Assembly (NCBI RefSeq): GCF_007565055.1
Contig: NC_044559.1
Span: 38,241,546 to 38,305,545, forward strand
Length of the DNA stretch: 64,000 nt
Source: Rhinopithecus roxellana
Lineage: Eukaryota; Chordata; Mammalia; Primates; Cercopithecidae
Reading direction: 5' to 3'
Both the position numbers and the translations under genes were made by a program. Below the pieces are notes generated by a model. It saw nothing but the letters and a program-made list of their open reading frames with translations, made no database searches and was not told the origin of the DNA. This document shows positions 44,787 through 57,170 of this stretch, in pieces (the stretch's first letter is position 1; each line of letters starts with the position of its first letter).

Positions 44787-46286
44787 GACTGAGACTGCAG
44801 ACTACCTTCAGGTCCCTGTTCTGAGCCCTCTCACTTCCTACTCTCCAGCCACAGCGTGGGGAGCAGGCAGACCCTCCCTTAAGGCACGTAGTAATCCTCC
44901 CACAAGCACCTTGTCTTTGCTCTCCTAGGAGGAGATGGGCAAGGAGCTCTTGAGGGTCTTGCCCAAAAGGCACTAGCTCTACCCAGTCTGAAGATGACGC
45001 AAACAAATCATGTCTAGATAGAGCCCTCCTAGGAAAGTTCAGTTGAAGCTGCCAGCCCTGGAGATTCAGGGGACTGAGATACAGGCCATGGGAACCACCT
45101 GGGGCTATGTACAAATGGGATGGAATTTCCCACAAAGCGCAGTGGTAACTGTCTCAGCGACTTCTCTGGTGTGCCCTGAAACCTACAATGTATCCTACAT
45201 TTACCCAGGCTCTTCCTGGGAGCAGCTCTTTGTGCAGGGGCTCTTCTGTGGGTAGCCTCTGGGGGGCTTTTAAGTCTGGCTTCTTGGTTTGAACAGAAGA
45301 TGGCAGAGAGAGAGAGAACTCTGGATCATAGGGTGGGCACTTACTTAATTCCACCAAAAAGTTCCTGATTGCTCTCCAGGAAGGCTGAGCCAGTCCCCAT
45401 GCACCACAAGGAAAGTACCCTTGTTTCCCTATATTTTCACCAACAAATGGCCTCACCCAACTTCCTATTGTTGCCAGTGCTCCGGGTGTAGGGCTGCGTC
45501 TCGACCTCATTTTAATAGGCATTTCTCTGATTACTAGTGTGTGAGTGTCTCTTCATGAGCTTGGTAGCTATGTGGGCTCCCCCTTCTGTGACCTATCTGT
45601 TCCAATCCTGTGCCAGCTCGCTGGCTCCTGCCTGGCTACTCTACTCTCCCTTCCTTCCCTGTCGGTGTGTTAACTAGTACGCCAGGTTGGGCTAGCCTAG
45701 GAACCATTGAGTCTCTTGGGATGGTCTTGTTCGTTTCTGCTCTGACCCATTACTTGCATGTCACAGCTTAATGCCCAGGTGTTGAGGGTATTGTCCTTGT
45801 TTCCAAGTTCTCTGGTGGGGGAGCATCTGAGGATTTTTCCCCCAGGAAACACCTACACCTTCCCTGTATCCAGCACTTCCCATTTTCCAGTAACAGAGAA
45901 CACCTAATGGATGTCAGCCACTAGGCAAGGCCCATCCCACTTTCTCTCTATAACTACACTGGGAGGGAGGGACTGTTAACCTGCTGGAGAGACAGATAAG
46001 CAACTGAGGTATGTAAAGGTCAAGCAGCATGACCAAGGTCATGTAACTTATAAGGGACCCCCACTAGGATGCTGTCTACAGCTTAAACTCCTGTTAGTGT
46101 ATCTCCAGTAATGTCTATTTCAAATAACTGCTATGTCCCAGGTGGCTACTTCCTAAATAGAATTTAGAAATTATCATTCCCAAATATTGAAATGTAATGA
46201 AAAAGTCAATCCTAGTACCACCTTTGTACCTCCTCAGTCCCCAGTGTCTAAAAAAGGTGCAAGTGAGTGGAGGGAGAGGAGGGAGG
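44783..46286. other. Unique intergenic sequence
   Basis: No gene is seen. A MIR-like patch with 'ggtcatgtaacttataagggacc' lies near 46035-46060. Confidence 0.4.
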
Positions 46287-46350
46287 GTTACTTCCCTCTA
46301 GAGAGGAAGTAACTCTAGAGGAAGTAACACTTCTTTGAGGGTTACTCAAA
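46287..46350. repeat. Two small inverted repeats rich in AGGAAGT
   Basis: GTTACTTCC and GGAAGTAAC form a stem around CTCTAGAGA at 46287-46313. TTTGAG and CTCAAA form another at 46334-46350. AGGAAGT (or its complement) recurs four times from 46289 to 46360. Confidence 0.8.
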
Positions 46351-47086
46351 GGAGGAAGTGAAGTAAAAAGAAGTAGCACCTTCATGAGGGTTTGTAAGGG
46401 AGGGGCCTGTCTGATGCTGGACTGCATGCTTTCCTCCAGGAAGCGATGCTGGGACTGATAGTGGATGAGGAAATAACTAGAAAAGAAGAGGAAGAGGAAG
46501 GAAAATGTGCAAAGGCCCTGCGGCAGAGAAATGCTGAGAGGAATCACTGTGGCCAGAGGGGGAAGGCAAGGGCTGAGAGGTATCAGAAGTGGCTGTGGAG
46601 GCTCTTCAGCCTGGAATGGCAGGACACTGAGTGTATATGACGATGTCCCAAGCTTTTGAGACCCTCAGTTTTCATGTCTTCCATTCTAAAGCTCATCTGG
46701 CTGAGATGGACCTGGGTGGGGACATGCACGTGCTCCTGCATGGCTTCCCCTCTCCACAGTCTCCCATCTTCCCCTGGGCAAAGAAAGGCTCCCTTCCTGT
46801 CTAACCTGAGTCTGACCCCCTTCCTATATACAGTGTCCTGAGGCACAAAAACATCCTCGGCACCAAACAGAGACTTTTGGTGTCTCTTTCATCAAGGCTC
46901 CAAAAATCCCCTCCCTATGCATCTCTTAAGTAATGCACTTTTAATACAATTTTCCTTTTTATGTTTAATAATTATTTATCAAAATGCATATTTGTGTATG
47001 ACGTCTTGATCATTTAAATACCATTAATCATTGGTATAATCACATAATCCTAAAGAGAATTTTAGAGCCTTATGGCCATAAGAAAA
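46351..47086. other. Unique intergenic sequence
   Basis: No gene is seen. AT-rich at 46920-47080. Confidence 0.4.
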
Positions 47087-47384
47087 TATTTATTTATTTA
47101 TCTATTTTTGAGGCAGGGTCTTGCTCTGTTGCCCAGGCTAGAGTGCAGTGGTGTGATCATGGCTCACTGCAGCCTTGAATTCCTGGGCTCAAGTGGTCCT
47201 CCCACCCCAGCCTTCCAAGTAACTGGGACAACAGGTGTGTACCCACGCTCGACTATTTCTTAAATTTCTTTTGTAGAGGGTCTCACTATCTTTCCCAGGT
47301 TGGTCTCGAACTCCTGGCCTCAAGAGATCCTCCCACCTCAGCCTCCCAAAATGCTGGGATTACAGGCATGAGTTACTGTGCCTA
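47087..47384 (-). mobile_element. Alu element (J-type)
   Basis: Antisense Alu from 'tatttatttatctatttttgaggcagg' to 'gttactgtgccta', strongly diverged. Confidence 0.9.
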
Positions 47385-47394
47385 AACTTTTTTT

Positions 47395-47635
47395 TTTTTT
47401 CTTTTTTTTTTTTATAGTTTCAGCTTTTGTTTGGGGATTCAGCGGGTACATCTGCAGGGTTGTTACATGGGTGTATTGAGTGATGCTGAGCTTTGGGGTA
47501 TGATCGATCCTGTCCCCCTGGTAGTGAGCATAGTACCCAAGTTAGTTTTTCAACCTTTTCTCCCCTCCCTCCCCCTCCCCTTTAGTAGTCTCCAGTGTCT
47601 ATTGTTGTCATATTTATGTCCATATGTAGAAAATT
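47395..47635 (-). mobile_element. L1 3' end, antisense, 5'-truncated
   Basis: 'tttcagcttttgtttggggattcagcgggtacatctgcagggttgttacatggg' and 'ggtatgatcgatcctgtccccc' are the complement of the L1 3' UTR, including its G-rich tract (here 'cccctccctccccctcccc'). Confidence 0.88.
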
Positions 47636-48215
47636 TTGAAAAGCTAATGCATATTCACATATTTGTCATAGTTCACATAATAGATAATGTGATGAATACA
47701 GAATTTAAATGATAAAAGCATTACAGTAGGATAAAATTATGTTGGAAACAGAATGGAAACATACTTTAAAGGGGTAAAGGACACAATGTAAATATTTTGA
47801 CTATTAAAGGGATACTTGTTTATATTTTTAAGTATAACATGGCGGTTTTGTGTTCTTATAATATATAAATTCCCTTGGGTATATTTAAAAGAGAGAGATA
47901 ATAGTTTTATATATAAAGGTCAATAAATACAATATGCCCTATTTAAATATATGATTAAAAAACTCATTTTAGATGCCAACTTGAAAATGTATAAGGCAAA
48001 CATATTGTTAAACATTTTTTAGAGGGTTTCAACAAAAAGTCTGAAGACCCTGTTATAGGCCATACTATTCTAGGGGTGGTGGCAGTGATCGGGAGGCGGG
48101 AATGCTGAGCTGGCATTGTCCTTGGAGCCATCTACATCCAGCTGTCTGGGCTGGAGTTTGGTGTGGCTTCCAGTGTTCACTGCTATGATGCTGCTATCAG
48201 GTCAGAATGTCAGCA
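47636..48215. other. AT-rich intergenic sequence
   Basis: No gene is seen. Strongly AT-rich to about 48010. Confidence 0.4.
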
Positions 48216-48495
48216 GGGATTTGTGTGGACTTTTACTGTTTCCCCAGCATTAACCACAGTGCCTGGCACATAGTAAGAACTCAACACATATTCACCGCAT
48301 GAATGAGGGGCGGGCACTTACAGAGCTCTCACTTTGTGCCAGGCACTGTGCTAAGAGCTGCCTATGCATTCCCGTGGAATTCTCACAACCATGCTGCAGT
48401 AGGTCTAGTGAGTATCCCCATTCCAGAGATGGTGAAACTAAGCCACGAAGAGGCTACATAACCAGCTCAAGGCCACCAGTCAAGGAAGTAGCAGA
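48216..48495 (-). repeat. MIR (and possibly L2) fragments
   Basis: 'agcattaaccacagtgcctggcacatagtaagaactcaacacatattc' (L2-like end) is followed by 'tgtgccaggcactgtgctaagagctg...ctcacaaccatgctgcag...agatggtgaaactaag' (MIR complement). Confidence 0.65.
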
Positions 48496-49789
48496 CTGGG
48501 ACCTGGGCATGCTGGTAGGCACCCTTTACCATGATGCTTCTCTGTCCCCATGGTCCCTGGGGTAGAGTCTGCATCTTGGGTTCTGAAACTCCAGAGCAAG
48601 CACTCTGGGGCACTCCGTGAGTGATACCCTCCTGCCATCTTAAATGGCTCTCTGCCATCTGCTTCCTCCTCCTAAGTGGTTTTCCTTCTGTCCTCCCTGT
48701 TTAATATTTAAGTTGCGCACATCCTGCGACATCCTGGAGACCCATGTTCCTGACCTACCTACCTATTCAACCATCTCTTCTCACACATGGGGTAGCCATG
48801 GGAAGCACAGGGGGTCTCTGCAAGGGAGTAGGGAGGCGGAGAGAGCGGGGACAGCCACACACCACACTGCTGTTCTCAGTGGCCTCCTGCTGACAAGCTA
48901 ACATTAATAAAACAAGGCCACTCTTCTGCTAAGAGACTGTGACAGGGTAACATTTATTCTAGGTGGCTTTCCAAGAAAACCGCTCCTGCTCCCATGGTCC
49001 CCTCGGAGGGCCTGCAGAGCTCCAGCGATGTCAGAGGGCATCTGTTTGTTTCTCCTTTGCTTCTAAAAGGGACCTGTAAATCAAAGGCAGGCTCTTAGCC
49101 CTTGGCAGTGAGGATGACAGGTCTGCACCAGCTACATACAGGTCCCTGGCTCTAGGAACCACCTCTCACCCAGACGCCCAGGCACAGCACGGAGGGGCAA
49201 GAGTACAGGACACAGGGCCTAAGCCTGCTGCCCCGCCCACAACCCACCCCCTAGCCCTTTCTCAGAGGCCAGGCGCACTCACCTAGCCTCCAGGGTCCCC
49301 TGCTCAAGTGGCCCCAGAGGCCCAAACCCACTGCTCCCACTTTCTGAGACCTGGGACCCTCACCTCCCCAGCTCCCACCGTAGGGCGACACTGAAAGGTG
49401 TCCCCCTTTCCCCCGTCACCAACTTAAGGATGCCCAAGGCTCTAAGGCTCCTCAGAGTGGCACCCCCGCATCGGGCTGCAGAGGAAGGAGAGGGGAGGGA
49501 ATGGTGGGTGCAAAGGGTGGCTTTCTCAGGAAAGAGAAGCCTGTCCCTGGCTCCCAGCACCTGTCACCCCTGGTGATCTTACCCTACGGCCATCATTCCC
49601 GTCCTCAAGGCCCATTTCAGGGACACTGAGGCTCAAAGAGCCACTTGATTTATTCAAAGCAGCTCGGGCCACTACTTGGAGCCACAAGAAAGCCTTGTCT
49701 CCTCGCCTTGGTCCCTGGCGCTTCACCCTTCGTCCAGGGTCTCTGACCTCTTTCCCTCTGCGCCCCTGCCGCTTCCCCAGGCTTGGGTC
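48496..49789. other. Unique sequence upstream of SLC18A2
   Basis: No gene is seen. GC content rises from about 49140 toward the island. Confidence 0.4.
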
Positions 49790-49941
49790 CCCAAGGCGCT
49801 CGGCCACGCGCAGGGTCCGGGGAAGAGGCGCGGCCGCGGCCGAGGCGGGGACAGGGAGGCGGCGGCCCCTCCTGCGCAGCGACGGCGCGGGCGGGCGGAG
49901 ACCTGGGCGCCCCAGCCCCCAGCCCCCACTCCCTCCGGCCG

Positions 49942-49949
49942 TGACGTCA
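49942..49949 (+). promoter_or_regulatory. Perfect CRE (TGACGTCA)
   Basis: The palindromic CREB/ATF site lies a few tens of bases upstream of the presumed SLC18A2 start. A CRE is a known feature of mammalian VMAT2 promoters. Confidence 0.8.
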
Positions 49950-49974
49950 GAGTCGGAAGGGGTAAACTGAGCGG

Positions 49975-50096
49975 CGACGGAGGGGCGCTGGGGCGGAGAC
50001 TGCGACCCGGAGCCGCCCGGACTGACGGAGCCCACTGCGCTGCGGGCGGTGGCGCGGGCGCGGAGGACCCGAGCAGGCATAGCAGGCGACCCCGAG
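49975..50096 (+). other. SLC18A2: SLC18A2 exon 1 (5' UTR), start approximate
   Basis: A non-coding first exon is inferred from the donor CCGAG|GTAACG (exon ends 50096) and from the coding exon 2 starting inside a 5' UTR. The transcription start is a guess from position relative to the CRE and island. Confidence 0.65.
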
Positions 50097-51567
<1,471 letters not shown>

Positions 51568-51896
51568 GTTTTTTTGTTGTTGTTGCTTTTTGTTTTGTTT
51601 TTTTGTTTGTTTTTTGAAATGGAGCCTCACTCTGTTGCCCAGGCTGGAGGGCAGTGGTGCAATCTTGGCTTACTGCAACCTCCACCTCCCGGATTCATGT
51701 GATTCTCCTGCCTTAGCCTCCCGAGTAGCTGGGTTACAGGCTTGCACCACCAAAGCTGTCTGACTTTTGCATTTTTATTAGAGACAGGGTTTTGCCATGT
51801 TGGCCAGGTTGATCTTGAACTCCTGACCTCAGGTGATCTACCCGCCTCGACCTCCCAAAGTGCTGGGATTACAGGCGTGAGCCACCAGGCCTGGCC
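51568..51896 (-). mobile_element. Alu element
   Basis: Antisense Alu preceded by a T/G-rich run (ttgttgttgttgctttttg) and ending 'ccaggcctggcc'. Confidence 0.93.
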
Positions 51897-52437
51897 TGTG
51901 TCACAGTTTTGCTTTTTCCTTGTGAAAGTCTTAGAAATTCTTAAATCTTACAAGTTGTAGGAAAAATTGCAGATTCCCACTCACATAACGGAAGGATGAA
52001 GTGGGCTTGTTGCAGAATTTCCAAGTTATTACTTCCTGCAGGTTAATATTTTTCTAAGACACATAATGAATGTAGTTTTCTGTTTCCTTGATTCATTCAT
52101 TTGAAAGTCTTTTGAGCCTCTCTTTCTTAGAAGCATGGATTGACCCCAGGTCAGCACTGTCTTGACATGAGACCACATTTTGCTTTTCTGAAATATTCCT
52201 TGAAGGAACAATGTGGAAGAAACCCACAAATGACAGAATCTGTGGGAGCAGTCAGTTCAGCACAGCAGCTACCTTTGAGAGGAGACAGTCTTCTGAGCCG
52301 TTGGGGACTTGGTTCTTTCTAGTGAGCTAAGGAAAGTGAACTTGCTGCAATGTCGTAGACATCTGGCACAGGGCTCCTGTTTTTGGGGTAGACCTGCAAC
52401 CTCTCTGGATCTCTTCTGGCATTTGACACAACCATAG
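51897..52437 (+). other. SLC18A2 intron 2, middle
   Basis: Unique sequence without gene or named repeat. Confidence 0.4.
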
Positions 52438-52759
52438 TTTTGTTGTTGTTGTTGTTGTTGTTTTGTTTGTTTGTTTGAGACAGAGTCTCACTCTGTCGCC
52501 CAGGCTGGAGTGCAGTGGTGTGATCTTGGCTCACTGCGACGTCCACCTCCCAGGTTCAAGGGATCCTCCTGCCTCAGCCTCCCAAGGAGCTGGGATTACA
52601 GGCAGGTGCCACCATGCCCAGCTAATATTTGTATTTTTAGTAGAGAGAGGGGTTCTCCATGTTGGCCAGGCTGGTCTCAATCTCCTGACCTCAGGTGATC
52701 CACCCACCTTAGCCTCTCAAAGTCCTGGAATTATAGGTGTGAGCCACTGCTCCTGGCCG
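52438..52759 (-). mobile_element. Alu element with (TTG)n head
   Basis: The antisense Alu is preceded by seven TTG units grown from its A tail. 'atagttttg' before and 'gtagtttttt' after are the decayed duplication. It ends 85 bases before exon 3. Confidence 0.93.
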
Positions 52760-52844
52760 ATGCAATCGTAGTTTTTTGCTGACTTTTTTTCCTGGAGAGG
52801 GTTTCAGTGTGATCACCACATTGCCATTCTGTTCTCATCCCCAG

Positions 52845-53196
52845 TCCCCATCATCCCAAGTTATCTGTACAGCATTAAGCATGAGAAGAATGCTACAGAA
52901 ATCCAGACGGCCAGGCCAGTGCACACGGCCTCCAGCTCAGACAGCTTCCGGAGCATCTTCTCCTATTATGACAACTCGACCATGGTCACTGGGAATGCTA
53001 CCAGAGACCTGCAGGAGGGGCCGCTTCATCAGACCACCACACAGCACATGGTGACCAATGCATCCGCTATCCCTTCCGACTGTCCCAGTGAAGACAAAGA
53101 CCTCCTGAATGAAAACGTGCAAGTCGGTCTGTTGTTTGCCTCGAAAGCCACTGTCCAGCTCATCACCAACCCTTTCATAGGACTGCTGACCAACAG
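52845..53196 (+). CDS. SLC18A2: SLC18A2 exon 3 (residues 41-158: luminal loop, helix 2)
   Basis: 352 bp between CCCCAG|TCC and ACAG|GTAGGG (exit phase 2). It finishes helix 1, encodes the large glycosylated luminal loop (about 52-130) and helix 2, ending at the conserved 'GLLTNR' of the MFS loop. Four N-glycosylation sequons are visible: N56-A-T, N84-S-T, N91-A-T and N112-A-S. Cys120 corresponds to human Cys117, reported to form a luminal disulfide. Residues 97-101 read QEGPL where human has TL, so the loop is three residues longer than in human. This is the least conserved part of the protein. Helix 2 (about 130-152) is unchanged. Confidence 0.97.
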
Positions 53197-55551
53197 GTAG
53201 GGCAGACGACTTTAGTCAAAGAGTTTGATATTTGTATTAGTCTTAGCTTATGTCCTTCCTGGAATTCTGCCTCTTATTCATTGGTGAGAGTCTGGAAAAT
53301 CCCTGGTGGGTGAGCTGGGGAAAACCCAGTCTCCTTCTCCTATGTCTCTGTTCCCAGGTAACCACAATTTCCTATTCTATTCTCCCTTCTGTTGCTCAAC
53401 AAGTAAGAAAATATTAAAAGAGACAGAATAAAGAGAACCTCTTTTACTGAGTGGGAGGACTTTGGCCTGTCTAAATGCCAGGTTTCATAAGTGCGTTTGT
53501 CAGAATCGTCCTTGGCAGCAACGAACTCTGCAGCCGCCATGGCTGTCATCCTATTTTAGGAGCCATGTGGCCTCCTCTTGCCTTCTACCTCAGGCCATGA
53601 ACTTCTTTGTAGAGAGTCAAGGTGTCTTCTTTTGGAGCTGGCATGTTAAAGGCTCTCATAGATACCAGGTAGGGAGTGTGGGAAAAGGCCGGATGCACTG
53701 CTGCATAGTTTGAGCTCCAAGCTGATGCCAAGGTCACGGGCTGTGTTCTTCCCCTCTGGTGGTTACATAGCCATGTCCACGTGCATGAAAGGAAGAGAAA
53801 TGAGGCTATTGTCTGGATAATCCAAGCTGCCTAAACTAGCTTCAGATGAATCAGGCTGTTCTAGATTTTTTTGAACCCACATTGTTTGGAATAACTGTTT
53901 ACTTCTCCACTGTTGGTGAAGTGTTTGTTCTTCTACAGCTGAGGTGGACCAGTTCTGCCTGGTCCGTGGGTGCTCAAAGCTCAGGACGAGGGCCTTGCAG
54001 CTGAGAGGAGGAGGCAGGCCCCCAAGGTGTCAGTGCAAGGAGTGGGAGCTGGTAGAGTTGAGTGTTGGTGGTGGGCTGCCAAGTGCACAGTGTAGCTACC
54101 TAGGTGGAAATTATACGTGTGAGGCATACCTATTGTTAAACATCAGAAATGGTGGGGAGGGGCGTGCCCAGAGTCCTACCTGCACACCAGGCCCAGAAGC
54201 AGGAACAGAGACTAGACTAGAAATGGAGGAGATGGTGGCGGGGAGAGGGCGGAACTAAGGAGACAGGGGAAACCAGGGCTGGGCCAGGCTGTAAGAGGCC
54301 CCAAGTGCTGGGCTGAGAAAGGAGTGGGATTCTGTTTGGGGCAGTTGGGAGCCATTAGAGATACCAAAGCCAAAGAGAATGAGTGAATCAAGCACAATGT
54401 TAAACAGGGTAAGTGGGCAGGGAGCAGGGAGAGCTTCGCATTTCCTCTGCCTGTGGCATGGGGAGTGGGGCGCAGGACTGGCTACATAATTTGTGGGGTT
54501 TAGTGCAAAATGAAAATGTGTGCCCCACATTCAAATATTATGAAACACTTCAAGGTGGCAACAGAGCGTTAAAGTGACCAAGCTCTGAGAGCAGATCCCT
54601 GTGCGACTCTAGGGTTGGGGGCACTGAGAGCTGAGGAAGCCTTGGGTGTTGGCTGGGGCTCAGGGAGGGGACGGCAGATCTGGCCTTCCACCAGCACAAG
54701 CTGCCCTTGGACACGTGGAGCTTGAGTCGGACAGGAGCACTTTCTCAACATCTGCAGTTTGATTTTCTGGAACGAAGGGTGCCATTGAATTGATTTCAAC
54801 AATCTCAAGCCATGTCCAGTCCTCTAGTCTGTGCAGAGCAATATTCTAAGGTTGCTACATAAAATATGCTAAGCAAATTAACCCAGCGAAGGGCTGACTG
54901 TGAGCCCATTAAGAAGGTGACATTCGGTGGCTCCTCTGTTCTCAGGAGAAAAACCAAACAGACCTCAGTAGTTGCAGGATTGTTTTCTTTCCTTTTTTCA
55001 AGACTAAGAATGCTTCTTAAAATACATCTGGTATAATTACAGAAAATAGCTCAGGGTTTTGTATTCTGAGAAAGCAAACAGCTCAAATACTGTATGTGAA
55101 AATTGAGGACATTATCGTAATAATGCCTTGCCAGTCACTTGGGTGGAACGTTGCTAGCTGTACAGTGTAATACTTAGAAATTCGGCTGAAATGATGTGAG
55201 TACTCCAATCTTCCAAACGCAAATGGCAAATGAAAAGCTTTTTTAAAAATCCCATTCTTATTTTTAATGCATTGCTTCTGTCATGGGGAAGAAGCTTGTC
55301 TAAAACCAGTGAGCCCTTTCCCATGTTAAATACTCTAAAGGCTTTGAGGCTACAGCCACACCAGGCTCATGTTTGGGACTTCAAAAACATCGTCTTCAAT
55401 TTTGTGACTTGTGAAATTTAGTCTATTCTTATGGTGAGTAATCCACTTTGAAAGTTATCTGGAGCAAAATTATAATCCCCACCTGTTTTGCTCAGCTACC
55501 CAGCAAATTTGAAAATGATTTTCTAGTACTGCCTGGTAATATGGAAGGGCA
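53197..55551 (+). other. SLC18A2 intron 3, 5' part
   Basis: Unique sequence. 54190-54440 has an old-repeat look ('ggagccattagagataccaaag'). No gene. Confidence 0.4.
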
Positions 55552-55848
55552 ATTTTTTTTTCTCTTTTCTTTTGAGATAGGGTCTTGCTCTGTCACCCAG
55601 GCTGCAGTGCAGTGGTGTGATCTTGGCTCACTGCCACCTCCTGGGTTCAAGCAATTCACATGTCTCAGCCTCCTGAGTAGCTGGGATTACAGGCGTGCAC
55701 CACCATGCCTGGCTATTTTGTGTATTTTTTGTTAGAGATGAAGTTTCACCATGTTGGCCAGGCTGGTGTCAAACTCCTAACCTCAGGTGATCTGCCCACC
55801 TCGGCCTCCCAAAGTGCTGGGATTACAGACATGAGCCACTGCGTCTGG
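55552..55848 (-). mobile_element. Alu element
   Basis: Antisense Alu from 'tttttttttctcttttcttttgagatagggtc' to 'cactgcgtctggc', with a small deletion in the right arm. Confidence 0.93.
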
Positions 55849-56144
55849 CAAGCAAACACATTTTCATATTGTGATCCTGATTTGTGATTTGTCTCATAAT
55901 TTCCAGGCCCAATAGCTATGAATTTGGGGACTGGGCAGCTCTTCTGGACACTCCAAGATTCTGCTTCCCACCACAGTTCAGATGGAAGCAGAGAAGGGAC
56001 AAATGCATTCCATTTGCCTTTAATAGTCTTCAAGGAGTTAACCTGTGAGCCATTGCAAACAGTCTTTTGATGTAAACTGTGCCAATCACATCCTCCATGA
56101 GCAAGATGTATGACTCAAGTCTTCAGTGTTGTAAACAAATGTGT

Positions 56145-56780
56145 TTAAAAGCTTTTTAAAATTTTTAGGTTAATATGTTTCTGATTAAAGAGTAGTTTAA
56201 AATATGGAGCATCAGAGCTTGCAGAGACTTTTCCCGAAAGCTTTTGGGCCAGTCCTAGCATTTTATAGGCAAAGGAGTTTGCAGTTGAGGAGGAGAAAGC
56301 ATTCACCACGACAGTGGCGGGACTGCAGCCACATGTCCTGACTGTCCGGTTTCGAGCTTTGTTCTTCTTCGCTTCCTGTTCTTCCCACCTGCTTACAATT
56401 ATACAGCTTGTACTTTTAGCTACTAGAAATAAAGAATGCAGCTCAAAATCTGTCTTTCTTGCACTGACTTGGGGTCTTCCTGGTTGTACCAGGCAGAACT
56501 GCTGAAGACCCAGTGAGTTGCTGATTGCTATTTTTAATCGGTGAGCAGAGAGTTTAGAAGAGATCAGCCTGATTCCTGTGGACATGGACCCTCCCTGGTC
56601 CCGGAAATTTTCAGTCTTTTTCCAGTCCCTGATGTGAACTGGTCCAACCTCGTGCATCCCTAAAGATGTGTGGGAAAGCTGCCTGTAGCCAGGCTGGGCA
56701 GAGCTATTCTTTTCCAAAGCTGCTTGTTTCAGAAGTGGAACCCACTCTGAATTGAGACGTTCTACAGCGCACCACACCAT
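56145..56780 (-). other. Unexplained 211-codon antisense open frame in intron 3
   Basis: An ATG-to-stop open frame on the minus strand lies outside any Alu. Its composition (Ser/Leu/Lys-rich) shows no domain or membrane pattern that I recognise, and there is no visible promoter. A chance open frame or part of an antisense transcript is more likely than a gene. Confidence 0.15.
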
Positions 56781-56868
56781 ACTTGGACTCCCCTCTTCAC
56801 AGTCATGATGGTCCCATGTGAGTGGCTTTTGTGGGTAGGAGACACAAAAGGTAGGCTGCCTGTCTGTT

Positions 56869-57170
56869 TATTTGTTTATTTATTGAGACAGACTCTCGCT
56901 CTGTTGCCCAGGCTGGAGTGCAGTGGGCCTATCTCGGCTCACTGCAACCTCTGCCTCCCAGGTTCAAGCAGTTCTCCTGCCTCAGCCTCCTGAGTAGCTG
57001 AGACTACAGGCGCATGCCACCACACCTGGCTAATTTTTTTTGTATTTTAGTATAGAGATGGGGTTTCACCATTTGGCCAGGCCTGTTTCGAACTCCTGAC
57101 CTCAAGTGATCCTCCCGCCTCAGCCTCCCAAAGTGCTGAGATTACAGGCGTTAGCCACCACGCCCGGCCC
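56869..57170 (-). mobile_element. Alu element
   Basis: Antisense Alu beginning 'tatttgtttatttattgagacagac' and ending 'caccacgcccggccc'. Confidence 0.94.
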
